A stretch of DNA of 64,000 nt from Acanthosoma haemorrhoidale (taxonomy: Eukaryota; Arthropoda; Insecta; Hemiptera; Acanthosomatidae): the NCBI GenBank assembly GCA_930367205.1, contig CAKNEZ010000004.1, positions 600,001 through 664,000 on the forward strand. The letters run 5' to 3'. Shown piece by piece: positions 1 through 10,330 of this stretch; position 1 is the first letter of the stretch, and the number at the start of each line of letters is the position of its first letter. Position numbers and translations under genes: made by a program. A model generated the notes under the pieces. The model was given only the letters and a program-made list of their open reading frames with translations. It searched no databases and had not been told where the DNA came from.

Positions 1-508
1 CTTCATAACGATCTCAATATACCCTACATTCTTGAACTCATCCCTTCCAAGTTTATGAAATTCCATAGTAGCCTATCCGACCACCCTAATCCCGTAGCAT
101 AGCACCACTCATCCCTATAACCCTCCTCGGATACTGAAACGACAGTGGCCTCGTGACCTGCTATAAATGCGTTACAGTGGGCGTCCTGGCAATGGTGAGT
201 TTCTCCAATCATGTCCTGAGCGTCTGTGAGCCTCCGCTGGCTCTTATTCAGTGACACGGATGACGGAGGAGCGTGGGGGACTTCCCAAGACACAGCTTCC
301 TGTTTCGCATGGGAGAGAGGTGACAACCATGTGGATTTGGGAGGCCTCTGCGCTGTTTGTAAATACTGTATGAATGAGCGAGTGAATGCTGATTGTAAAT
401 ATGTAGGAATGAGCGAGTGAATGATGAATTGTAAATATGTTATGAATAAGAACATTTATCTCAATTACTTATTATCTAATGAGGCGGATTGTAATTTTAG
501 CACAATAA
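1..508 (+). mobile_element. Jockey-type LINE 3' end, copy 1 (5'-truncated by window edge)
   Basis: The plus strand begins inside the C-terminus of a non-LTR reverse transcriptase. The reading HNDLNIPYILELIP, then HPNP, is the usual tail of Jockey-clade ORF2, and a degenerate KRQWPRDLL-type end is followed by a stop near 166. A 3' UTR of about 340 bp ends at an AATAAAG near 502-508. The same sequence recurs at 19.3, 20.9 (inverted) and 23.3 kb, so this is a dispersed family. The long antisense frame over this stretch (24-455) is not treated as a gene. Clade assignment rests on motif recognition only. Confidence 0.75.
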
Positions 509-2220
509 AGACTTATATCAAATGAACTCTCAATCGAAATTTTCTCTCTACTAATCGATTCCTTTAAGCGAGTTGTAAGATGTCTTAAACCAGAACGAAA
601 CACCTGAATTTGTTTTCAATAGTCTTGAAGACCCTTCTCTGACTGAAGGCACTCTTCAAGCGCTGAATAGGTACCCTCATCCGACTACCTGAACAAGGCA
701 GTAGCTGAAAACAATTTGTCCTGACCTGAGTTCGGTTGAGTATTTGTGACCTGGCCGATCCTTCCTCGCCAATATTGTGACCTAGGGGGGCCAGCAAACA
801 GGCAATGGCAAATGGCCTACTTAGGAGTATTATGGCTTCCTTGCCTTTATTTAAAGGGGCGATGGAAAAAAGAGTTTTTTCTTTCCATTTTTTCGATTTT
901 ATAATTTTGGCACTATCTTGTACTTGTAAGATAGACGAATCTAATAGTGTGTACTTTTCAGCATAAAAATAGATTAAGCCCCTAGTTTTTAAACGGAAAT
1001 GTATTGGCAGTCTGGGGAAAAACAATATGATTCCGGGAGTTTAGGGAATAATTACCTAACTCCTTATGCTGTGTAAGTAAACACACCCCTCTCATTTATT
1101 TTATATATTATTTACAAATTTATTTTATTCAATATAGGCGAATATATTTTTCGTTCTACAAAAAGATATTTGAAATTAAGGAGTACTGTTTTAGCTTAGG
1201 GCCTTTCATATGATTTCAACTCACTTTCGCTGAGTAGATTGATCTCTTTATTGATCATATTGCCAAGATAATATTATTGATCATATACACTGATGTATAT
1301 TGTATGTATACAGCCACTATTATAATTCATATCTGGAAATTTAAACCTGGAATAAACAATTATAACATCGCTTCCTGAGAACAACAGAGACCTAACTCCT
1401 GAGGGTTGAAAATCCCTTTTACTTCCATTCAGATTACGAAAAGATGGAACGATCATCTGGAGCTTTCTCTGGAGTAGTTGTCTATCAACTCTAGGTGACC
1501 ATATCCATATGATTTTTACCTTTTTTGTTTTGCTTAAACAGAAAAAAAAACTCACACCCATGAGCTTACGTACCAACTTATAATTACTAATGAACTATTT
1601 TTGACATTACTACAGTGTTCTTCCCTGAAAATCACCATGTATTGAGCTAATAACGATATCTTAGTCAACAGACAGTTCCATTCACAATATAGATTCCATA
1701 ATGTATTCAATACACTATTTTTCATGTTATTTTACTTATTTATCGTATATGTTTTTCTAGTGCCGTTATCAGTTTGTAGCTATCTAGTGGTGACGAATGG
1801 GCTCATTCTTCAAGCCTATGCTTTTTCAGGCTTAGAGATTGTTACATGATGAGTTTTTGCAATCAAATAGATATTTTAATCATTTCATTATTATCGATAA
1901 TATTATGTATATATGGTATCAACGAGTTCACTTATCAATCAACAATCAACCATGTGATGTTTACTTATTGGTAGAGAATAATTATATTTGCTTCATAGTT
2001 AAATTATTCCGGCTTTCAATTGTTTTTTAATTAATATTAAACGTTTTCAGTGATAAGATGCTATAAATATCAAGGAAACCCCCGATAAATATTCATATTC
2101 ATACAAATTATTTTAAAATATTTATACAGAAATTTCGACTTTGAGTTTTTGTGTGACTGATCTCAAAATATTTAGTAGTAGGTTATTTGTTTTTATTTTG
2201 ATTTATTTATTATATTTGAT
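509..2220. other. No gene recognised
   Basis: This is AT-rich sequence with short frames on both strands, the longest being 146 codons on the minus strand at 585-1025. That frame has no recognisable motif, low-complexity Lys/Ser stretches and no start context of note. I see nothing supportable here. Confidence 0.5.
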
Positions 2221-2224
2221 GGAC

Positions 2225-2645
2225 TTGTTGTTGCTTTAGTGAAAAAAGGTCGAAGCCAAAAATATACAGGTCTTCCATTGGGTTTACCTGTTCGGCGAGT
2301 GACAGAACCAAGAGATGACCGGTTCATTCAACTACACACGCTTCGGAATCGGCTTTCAACTGCTACTGAGACTCCTCAACTTCTTCATAAGGGCTGAATT
2401 TAGGATCAGGGCTATTGTTGACTAGACATCATCAGAAATGTTGAAATTTCCTCGGGAACACCTTATGTGGACTGAAAACTAATGGAGCAACGTGCTGTTT
2501 TCAGATGAGCCAAGCTTCTCTCTTAACCTAAGGCCTAGTGAGTCAGACATCACACGAGTGTAATGTCACTGGAAGAGTTCAATTTAGAGGTGGGGTTCAG
2601 TAATGGTGTGGGGTGGAATTTGTTTGAAGATCTCTACACAGATCT
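2225..2645 (+). pseudogene. Degenerate Tc1-like transposase fragment
   Basis: Broken plus-strand frames spell Tc1-family landmarks in order. A segment reading RRVTEPRDDRFIQL followed by LRNRLSTATET matches the region after the second DNA-binding helix. LFSDEPSFSL matches the first catalytic Asp block, and MVWGGI matches the block downstream of it. Stops and frame changes separate them (for example the TGA in HKG*I and the TAG before the DE block), so no protein can be made. The expected later catalytic residues are not seen before the next element begins. No terminal repeats were found. An active Tc1 transposase would excise and insert DNA at TA sites. Confidence 0.7.
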
Positions 2646-2821
2646 CTACGACGTTCTCTGGTCAAAAATTATTTTCGCATGAATATATTTAGTTTTAGTG
2701 GATTTTGTAAAGCATATATATTTACTATTTATTATTATTTACTTTTTATTTCAAAACTGTATTTTCACCGCAAAGCTTGGATCTTTAAGCCTTATTACGG
2801 GTGATATGTTATTTTGTATTA

Positions 2822-3671
2822 AGGGTGTCCTAGAATTAACAGAAAACACAGTTTTTAGTATTGTTGTTATTTTTTTATTGAATTATAAAGTAAATAGGAT
2901 AGGGCTATTTGTGGAATAACACATCGGGCAAATGGCCTCCACGACTTTGCTGGCTCATACGCACTCTTTTGTCGAAATTTTCCATGACCATTTGGCATAA
3001 ATGTGGTTGAATTTCGTTGATCCAGCGTTGAATTTCCTCTTGTAATAACGGGTGGACGTGGGCTTGTTGACATACACCTTTGACTTCAAATAACCCCATA
3101 TAAAGAAATCTAATGGTTTTAAATCACACGATACGGGGGGCCAATTCTGATCACCGAAACGAGAGAGTACACGACCTGGGAATGTCTCATGCAGTATTTG
3201 AATTGTTTCATGGGCTGTATGGCATGTGGCACCATCTTGTTGAAACCACATATTGGCCACATCAATATCATCTTGTCTACGACGCCGAATTGATGTTCCT
3301 GGATTTTCAACAACACTCTCACGTACTGCTTCGATATTGACATTTGAACGGCTTGTTTTTAGACGACCAGTGTGTTTAGTGTCTCCAACTGATCCAGTCT
3401 CCCTAAATTTTTCAATTAATCTCTTCACAGTTGATGAAGTTAAAACACTATTCCGACCATATTTTGTATGAAATTTTCGAACTGCGGCAGCCAAACTTTC
3501 ATTTTTTTTGGGATAATGTTTAACAATGAAGACACGTTGTTCTATCGTGTAACGCTCCATTTTTACTAACTCTGAACTGTCAGCTGTCAAATTGTTTCTT
3601 TTTAGGGTTGCCAGCAGTTTACTGCACAAATGGTGCCAAATTCAAATCTCGCGTTAATTCTGGGGTCACCT
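2822..3671 (-). mobile_element. Tc1/mariner-superfamily element with TIRs, internally deleted
   Basis: The left end AGGGTGTCCTAGAATTAAC and the reverse complement of the right end AGGTGACCCCAGAATTAAC form imperfect terminal inverted repeats. TA dinucleotides flank both (2820-2821 and 3672-3673), the signature target duplication of this superfamily. The interior encodes the start and end of a transposase on the minus strand with the middle missing. It sits about 35 bp upstream of the Q-rich exon at 3706. Confidence 0.8.
2955..3629 (-). pseudogene. DDE transposase, N- and C-terminal parts fused by internal deletion
   Basis: This 224-codon frame begins (second Met, MERYTIEQR) with a helix-turn-helix region typical of insect transposases: AVRKFHTKYGR, then VKRLIEKFRETGSV. 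It runs to ESVVENPGTSIRRR and then jumps directly to the DDE C-terminus, NMWFQQDGATCHTA (second catalytic Asp) and NWPPVSCDLKPLDFFIWGYL (third acidic position). About half of a normal 350-residue transposase, including the first catalytic Asp, is absent. The reading frame has survived the deletion but cannot be catalytic. It is a non-autonomous copy, related to the element at 12.9-13.4 kb. Confidence 0.8.
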
Positions 3672-3705
3672 TATATATATATTTATGTATATCCGCAGAA
3701 GGATG

Positions 3706-3877
3706 GAGGAGCAAGCTATGATGCCGCAGGAGCAAGCGCTGATGCCCCAACAACAGGCCTACGGCACCTACCCTGTGATGTACCCGACCATGCAACAACA
3801 ACAACAGCAACAACAACTTATTCCTTACCCAGGCAGCCTTGACATCCCCAACACATCACCTGCGAACCATTGGCATA
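3706..3877 (+). CDS. Possible host exon encoding a Gln-rich segment (partial)
   Basis: A pyrimidine-poor but plausible acceptor (tatatccgcag) precedes an open frame starting RMEEQAMMPQEQALMPQQQAY and continuing with a run of eight Gln and IPYPGSLDIPNTSP. The stretch is much richer in G+C than its surroundings and has low-complexity Q/P/M composition, like activation or disordered regions of transcription factors. A possible donor (cata|gtaaat) lies at 3877/3878; without it the frame runs to 3942. Neighbouring exons were not found. It could instead be part of an untranslated or transposon-derived transcript. The product is unknown. Confidence 0.4.
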
Positions 3878-3942
3878 GTAAATTTATTGTTTTACTAACT
3901 GGCCCGCAAATGGAGACCACAACGCAGTGTACAATTTGTTAA

Positions 3943-4805
3943 TTATTACTGTTTGCAATGGTTTTGTAATTATCAGCAGTAGACAAATTTTATTGACAGG
4001 CTCGGAAATCGTCGAGCCGTCATCACCTAGTCAATGTTTTAGCTCTGACCTGAAAAATGTTTAAAGGAAAAATTCAAAACCAACATTTACATAATATAAG
4101 TAATCATGTGCTCATTTCCAATGCATCTAGTCTAAGTCCTGAATAAAATCTACATTGAATTAGACATTTTAATTTAGGAAACAATATAAATAAAAAGACC
4201 TAGCCAAAAACAGTAGATGCTAATATAAAGAATATTTCTTCATAATACAAAAAAAATAGGCCCTAAGGTCTCAAAATTGGGTAATGTAACTATGTTAGAA
4301 ATGTTTTGAATTAATGTACCCTCCCTATGTTTACATTCATCCATAAATGATGTTGTCTTTAGATGCTTAGTGCATGTTAAATATTGTACAGGACCTTAAT
4401 TTGTTCGGTATTATTCTCAGAAGTTTATTTCGGATTATTTGAAGTTAGCAGATATTTGCAAGTATAACTAAGCTGTTACTAGGTCCTGCGTAAATTATTA
4501 CGGGCTTTTACCAACAAATTGAAAATGAATAGTTTAGTCTGGGCATTAAGTATAGAATTTCTATTGATGCAGGGAAGAGGATAGGGAAAGTTATATTTTA
4601 TTACATGTTTATTTCAGAAGAAAAAAAATGAAAAGTCTAAGATTACATCAGCCGACATTACTGGCTGTTAATAAGACTGCAAGAGAGTCCGCCTTTCTAA
4701 CCAACACGTAACAGGTAATGGACTACACCCTCCGTTCGCTTGTTAGATCGCATAGTTACCTTCAGAAGACGCCACTGCTTCTGAGAGTGCCATCTCTATT
4801 AACTA
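3943..4805. other. No gene recognised
   Basis: This is AT-rich DNA with no frame of useful length and no repeat that I could match elsewhere in the window. Confidence 0.5.
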
Positions 4806-5587
4806 CTGAGGTTGGCAAGAAAGTAATTTCGCTTTTTTAGTGTGAAAAAAAACTTAATTATTTCTACACAAAGTCAAATATCTTCCAATCAGTTCGGTTG
4901 ACCTTTTGCCATCATTCTGGTAACTTCATGATCCCGTTCTCATAGAACTTCTGGTCCTTATCAGCAAAAAAAACTCAACCAAGTGCGGTTTGAGGTCATC
5001 GTTATTACTGATTTTTTTACCATTTAAGAAGTTATGTAAACCTCGCATTGTCGTGGCGAAACCCAAATATCGAGCTTCTTAACAAGTCCAAGACGTCTTA
5101 TATGATTTTCAATTGTTGTGTGTGATACATTTAACTGTTTTTCAATCTCCTGCACAGTTATGTGACGATTCGATTCAATTATGGCTTTCATTTTGTCATC
5201 ATCAACTTCAGAAGGTAGAATAGAACGTTGGTCATCTTTCAGTGAAAAATCTCCAGAACGAATTTTTTTTAATTCAATTCTGACATGTGCGTTCTGTTCC
5301 AACAATCAACGCCATAAATTTTACATATCTCTTTTTGATCCTCAGCCGCTTTCTTGCCTTTATGAAAATAAAAAGGTGAAATGTGTCGGAAATGATTATT
5401 TTTGCACTCCATGTTAAAACTGACAGCTGTGAACAAAATTACACTGAATTTCTTTCTAAAGCAACCTAAAAGTATCGACTACCAAATCTCAAAAGAAAAT
5501 AAAAATTCTAACATCGACAAAAGAATTAGGAAACAAACATAACGCTATCTACTGGTGCAAACCGAAATTACTTTCTTGCCAAGCCAA
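4806..5587 (-). mobile_element. mariner element, internally deleted (about 0.78 kb)
   Basis: The outer ends carry matching inverted repeats with TTGGCAAGAAAGTAATTTCG at 4812-4831 and its complement near 5563-5582, flanked by TA on both sides. This terminal sequence is typical of cecropia-type mariners. Full-length mariners are about 1.3 kb, so roughly 0.5 kb is missing. The minus strand retains the N-terminal and extreme C-terminal transposase parts. Confidence 0.85.
5024..5305 (-). pseudogene. mariner transposase N-terminal fragment
   Basis: The 93-codon minus-strand frame reads LKKIRSGDFSLKDDQRS and then EVDDDKMKAIIESNRHITV and LNVSHTTIENHIRRLGLVKK. These are the paired helix-turn-helix DNA-binding domains of mariner transposases, ending with the linker WV. 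Just beyond, at about 4905-5010, out-of-frame pieces FADKDQKFYENGIMKLPE represent the transposase C-terminus. The DD34D catalytic core between them is deleted. The product could bind transposon ends but not cut. Assigned by direct resemblance to mariner. Confidence 0.8.
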
Positions 5588-6300
5588 TATATATCAGTTA
5601 CTAGGGGTCATAGTGAGCCCTGTTACGTTAACTTTAAACATTCAGAGTATTATTATTTTCCCTCGAGGTTGAGAAGGCATTAAATAGGGCGGTAGAAAAA
5701 TAATTTCAAGGACATTTCTAAAAACAAAGGAATCAGGTATTTAAGTCGTCATGGTTTATTTAAATGTATTAATAAATATATATATATATATCCTAATATT
5801 ATATATAATAGAGTAGTAAATTACGTAAAGTAATCAACATTTCAAATATTGCCATACAAATTTATTGGAATTGTAGACTGTTGTGTTGAAAGCTTTTGCC
5901 CTCATACAAGACGTAAGAGCCAAGAAAAAAACGGTTTGGACAATTTACTTTTTTATACAAATCAGATCATTCCAATCCTCAGAACTAAAATCAATGTTCC
6001 CTTGTATGTGTACAAACTTTTACAAAGTAATTTACTTGATCTTGATCTTGATCCGAAGACTCTAGTAAATTCCTTATCAAGTAACAATCATTCATACAAT
6101 ACTTCTGATTACCTGGATCTATTGTAACATAAATGTGGCATGGATTACACACAATTCCATGAGATGGACGCTGCCCACTATCCCCACTTATTTACTGAGC
6201 GTCCATGGCTCTCCAGCTTAGGGAGGCGTACATTTAAGCGAAAATTCAAATCTTTATTTAAAATATTTAAAGCCTAAAAGGTAAAAGTTGACACAAACAT
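5588..6300 (+). other. Degenerate frame, possibly the end of a reverse transcriptase
   Basis: After a TA-rich microsatellite (about 5779-5791), a 92-codon frame (5849-6127) contains KINVPLYVYKLLQSNLLDLD and SSNNHSYNTS. It is followed, after a stop, by GRRTFKRKFKSLFKIF in the same general direction. The order of an N-T-rich motif and then a basic FK-rich tail resembles C-termini of some LINE reverse transcriptases. No catalytic motif is present, so the assignment is tentative. Confidence 0.25.
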
Positions 6301-6564
6301 TTGAAGACTCAGATTTGCTCCCTAAGTCCCGGAATTCTCTCCATATTTTTCATTCGAGCTCATCACATTGTTTGTATGTATACAAACATACAATTTAGTG
6401 TATAATTGATTTAAACTAAATACAGTATTTAAACATTGGAGAAATTATGGTCAACTAATATTAATCAACAGTTAAATAATCTTTGTAAAAGAGAGTTTTA
6501 AAAAAAAAAAAAGAGAGAAAAGCTTTTTTATGAAGTAAAAGCAAAACACTGGTATATACAAATA

Positions 6565-6790
6565 TTAAGAGTTACGTTACTACATACTGGGTGGAATGTC
6601 TAGGGGGTAAAGCTGAGACATATATGTATAAGAAAAGGATAAGATTCTGAGAAGTAGGGAGGTCTTGGAGGGGTGCGGTTGCTTACTTAAAAAATAACAG
6701 GGAACCATCAGTGACTTCCATGAAGTCACGAGGTGGGTATACAGTTCTGCTCAAGCCCCTTCTACTTGTTCTTAGCATGATTATAAATAT
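6565..6790 (+). repeat. Direct repeat, copy 1 (pair at 7893-8128)
   Basis: This segment starting AATATTAAGAGTTACGTTAC recurs about 1.33 kb downstream with scattered substitutions and small indels; the second copy has an extra ~10 bp (cgagtgtggt). Both contain GGGGTGCGGTT and GGTATACAGTTCTGCTCA-type blocks. No coding content is recognised. It may be part of an unclassified transposon. Confidence 0.75.
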
Positions 6791-7396
6791 TGTATATAAG
6801 CAAGCATTATAAAACTAACGACAAGTCTATAATAGCTTCAGGTCTACAGAAATTATTCCAGACTCTTGCAAGCGGCCTCTTAAAGAGACAGAGAAAGCAT
6901 TTTAATATGAGAAAGCGAAACAGTTACTTTTCAATTCATCAAGTCACTTTTATTCTTCGTCAAAGTATGTCCTCCGTCAATGGGAGCGGTGTTCGAAGTG
7001 AAACTTCAACTATCAGCCGTCTAACTGCCTATGTCCGCTTCTGTTGCAGCAGACCACGGCTTGTTGAGGGATGGGTCTGCTACCCTTTTTACAAGGGTCG
7101 AAAAACTCTACAATGAGTCCTAAACCATGATTGATATGGCAGTATTGAAGGGAAGAATATGTCTTAAAACTCTCTTTGTTCTCTTAAAACTCTTAAAACT
7201 CTCTTAAAACTTTAATTTGTTGTTAAAGATCTGGAAGTATCGCCAATTTTGCCTTCTTCTGGACTTGCAAGCAAATAAAAATACATAAATGCTATTAAAA
7301 AAATACTTAAATAAATATAATTAGGGGAAAACTATATTTATTTAGTCATGACAACATAAAGTGTCATTTTATGCATAATTAGTTATAATGCCTCTT

Positions 7397-7667
7397 TATA
7401 TATCTGTACCTCGGAGGGATACAACACTATGTCCATTTTCATAACTTTACAGGAGAGGAGTTTTAAACTTTTTTTCAACAAAAAGTGTTTGTATTGGCAC
7501 AGCTATTTATTGAGATGTTGAAACAATATTTTACCAGAACATTCTATTTATTGTTATTTACATCATGCAGTTGTTATAAAATGAAAAAAAACCTTTTTTA
7601 CGGTTTTTTTTTTCAATTGGACAAAAAAATGGCATAGTGTTGTATCCCTCCGAGGTACAGATATATA
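7397..7667. mobile_element. MITE with 35-bp perfect terminal inverted repeats
   Basis: Positions 7397-7431 are exactly complementary to 7633-7667; the shared block includes CTGTACCTCGGAGGGATACA. The 200-bp interior is AT-rich, with homopolymer runs and no open frame. Short size, no coding capacity and perfect ends indicate a miniature inverted-repeat element that moved recently. A TATATA stretch at both outer ends blurs the target duplication, which may be TA. The parent transposase is not in this window. Confidence 0.8.
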
Positions 7668-7892
7668 ATTCCATGTTACGTGAATGAGTTATGTTGTTCT
7701 TAGCTCGTCGCCTGAAATGTTTACTAATTACAAATTACAATTTGTAGATAGGTACTTAAGGGCCTGTTATTTGGAAAACTATCTGGTCATTTAGCGTTGC
7801 ATTTCATTGTAGCATCACTGTCACATTATTCATGGCTCATATTTGGAGAAAATAACTTTTTATTTTGTTCGATCATGACAACATATTATGAA

Positions 7893-8128
7893 CTAATATT
7901 AAGAGTTACGTTACTACATACTGGGTAGAATGTCTAGGGACGAGTGTGGTCTGGGACTAAAGCTGAGACATATACGTATAAGAAAAGGATAGGATTCTGG
8001 GAAGTAGGGATATCTTGAAGGGGTGCGGTTTCTTACTTAAAAATAACAGGAACCATCAGTAACAACCATGAAGTCACAAGGCAGGTATACAGTTCTGCTC
8101 AGGACCCTTCTACTTGTTCTTGGCATTA
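7893..8128 (+). repeat. Direct repeat, copy 2 (pair at 6565-6790)
   Basis: Second copy of the segment described at 6565. The MITE at 7397-7667 lies between the two copies. Confidence 0.75.
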
Positions 8129-8207
8129 TAAAACTTGCCAGGTCTGTCGGTATCCCACTCGTTACTGTCGCGGTTTTAGGATGCAGAATGATGGGGGGGT
8201 TTTCTTC

Positions 8208-8268
8208 ATTGATCCTCGGATATGGCATGTGCCACATTGATCCTCGGATACGGCATGTGCCACATTGA
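8208..8268 (+). repeat. 29-bp tandem duplication
   Basis: The unit TTGATCCTCGGATA plus GGCATGTGCCACA occurs twice in direct succession, with one T/C difference. The unit contains the palindrome GGCATGTGCC. Confidence 0.7.
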
Positions 8269-8887
8269 CCCAGTCAGCATAGCGTGTGCTTGTCGGATCG
8301 AAGTCTGTCTGTCTCTATCGACCTCATGCCGTATCGATATGTGTGCGATAGCTTCAATGAAAGAGGTTAATTGCCTAGACCTCAAGTAGGAGTAAACAAC
8401 TATAAATAAGGTTGTCATAATAGCCTGGTTAATTATTCACGATGTATTTGTCAAAATAATCAGGTCAAACACGATTTCCTTAAACCTAGCTTATTGCTGT
8501 TAGTGTTCTACTCCATCATAACCACACCATGGAAAGGTACTAACTCCAGACTGGCTTAACCATGACAACTGTTAATTAGGTATATTGGCAAAATATATTT
8601 TTAAGTACAGTAACAGAAATGTTTGGACTGTGTTATGAATGGACTACGAAAATTGTGTCAATCGAGAGCTAACAAACTATTTGCGCAATCTACCATCAAC
8701 CTAAGTATTCTAGACAAAAAATTCAGTTTGTGTCCCAAAGAAAGCTATGGAATATTTATTAGTCACCATACCTACCATATACCTTAGCGGCAAATTCGAA
8801 TTTGTTCAATATATTTCGTTAAAGTTTCTTTTTTTCTGTTCTTGTGTAAATAAATTGTAAAGCTATAATAATTAATTATTAAGTGAG

Positions 8888-8985
8888 ATTTTTTTTTTTT
8901 TTTTTCCTTAGCTCTCAACTGGAAATATAGGATGTAGGAAAAATAAAGGAAATTATTTGGGATGATGGGTGCCTTTTACTAAGAC
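8888..8985 (+). repeat. Dispersed repeat with poly-T head (pair at 54,748-54,822)
   Basis: A T-run followed by CTTAGCTCTCAA, then AGGATGT, GGAAA and GTGCCTTT-CACTAAG-like blocks, matches 54.75-54.82 kb in the same orientation. It is probably the end of a mobile element inserted by its T/A tail. It also marks the start of the interleaved inverted-repeat region that follows. Confidence 0.6.
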
Positions 8986-9090
8986 ATCAAACTGGAAATC
9001 AGTAAGGAAAATGTTTTATTAATGTAATATGGACATTCAAAATTCAAATTCAAATAAATGTATTTCCTATATTTATTCTGGGGGCTAATA
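8985..9090 (+). repeat. Inverted repeat A (partner 9749-9870)
   Basis: The block from ACATCAAACTGG through ATTCAAATTCAAATAAAT to TTTATTCTGGGGGCTAATA is repeated in reverse complement at 9749-9870 with small indels. It pairs across repeat B, not nested with it. Confidence 0.7.
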
Positions 9091-9198
9091 TCCCACGAAT
9101 CTAGTATATAACGAACCAACAATAAACTTCTTACTTAAATTTAATTTTTTATTAATTAATTATTTATATAATTAACTGTAGTTTAAATAAAAGCACTG

Positions 9199-9425
9199 TC
9201 GGCAACTGCGCGTTACATGCATACTAAGCCTACCCACAACCGGCGTTCCAAGCATGAACTCAAGTGATTTTCAGAAACCAGAGAGAGGTAGAAGAAATGT
9301 AATGAAATAAATTAATACAGGTGAAAAATATCTATATTAATTATTGTTTAAGAAAACCATGTTTCCGTAGGTTTCCGGTCTGATAAACTGGGTAGTGACC
9401 CAATTCTCATCTAAACCATACATAT
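9199..9425 (+). repeat. Inverted repeat B (partner 10,100-10,330)
   Basis: Landmarks such as AAGCCTACCCACA, ATCTATATTAATTATT and TCTGATAAACTGG reappear in reverse complement in the partner, with moderate divergence. The order along the DNA is A, B, A-inverted, B-inverted. Confidence 0.7.
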
Positions 9426-9748
9426 GCATACATATCCCTTCAATTTGTTTATATAACTATATTTCAATATGTATGATAATTTATTTTTGACTATTTAGGT
9501 TTTTCTTTCACGTTTTCTCTGTGTATTAATTTTTCTTCTTGTCTAATGATTGTTCCAGTTATTCAACTGTTCCTTCAAATCAGTATTCTTCTCCTTTTTT
9601 CATAATTCCACATCTAGAAAGACATTAATTTGATATGATAAATACAATTTTCCTTTAATTACAATTATAAAACCTAAATTTAGATCATCTCCAAAGAAGA
9701 TTGTATTCATAAGAAGTTGTTGGTTTGTTGTGTACTATATTCATAGCC

Positions 9749-9870
9749 TATTAGCCCCCAGAATAAATATTTAAATTAATTTATTTGAATTTGAATTTTG
9801 AATACCCATATTACATTATAGTACATTAATCAAAAATTTGTCTTACTCATATCCACCAGTTTGATGTGTT
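9749..9870 (-). repeat. Inverted repeat A, second arm
   Basis: Reverse complement of 8985-9090, beginning TATTAGCCCCCAGAATAAAT and ending near CCAGTTTGATGTG. Confidence 0.7.
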
Positions 9871-10099
9871 TATCATCTGAAATAGTCGTATACTCCATCG
9901 AATGAACCAGCGCATAAAAAACGCACAAAAAAAAAACCCATACTTTCATTCAGGCTGTTATAGAACCCTCTTTATTTTCAGATTTCTGCTTTCAGGATCA
10001 TCACAACTCCTCATATATTACTTCTCACAAAACGTTCTTCTATCTTTACAATTGATTATGAAATCATACCCCTACCTTGTGACAGTTCTATAAACCGAA

Positions 10100-10330
10100 G
10101 GATTAAGTATGTATAATTATGGTTTAGATTTGAATTGGGTCACTGTCCAGTTTATCAGACCATAGGTTTTATGGTTTTCTTAAATAATAATTAATATAGA
10201 TATTTTTATACCTGTGATACTTCAATTTAATATTATTTCTACTACCTATCTGGTCTTTGAAAAATCACTTCAGTCAGTTGGGTGGATGTGGGTAGGCTTT
10301 AGTTGCCAATAGTGGTTATATTTAAACCAC
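10100..10330 (-). repeat. Inverted repeat B, second arm
   Basis: Reverse complement of 9199-9425, from ATGGTTTAGATTTGAATTGG to GTGGGTAGGCTTTAGTTGCC. Confidence 0.7.

Noticed and set aside
24..455. 143-codon minus-strand ORF as a gene
   Set aside because: It lies antisense over the LINE ORF2 tail and 3' UTR and is shared with other LINE copies; the sense strand explains the sequence. Kept only as a low-interest finding.
585..1025. 146-codon minus-strand ORF
   Set aside because: No motif, low-complexity composition, no context; length can arise by chance in this much DNA.
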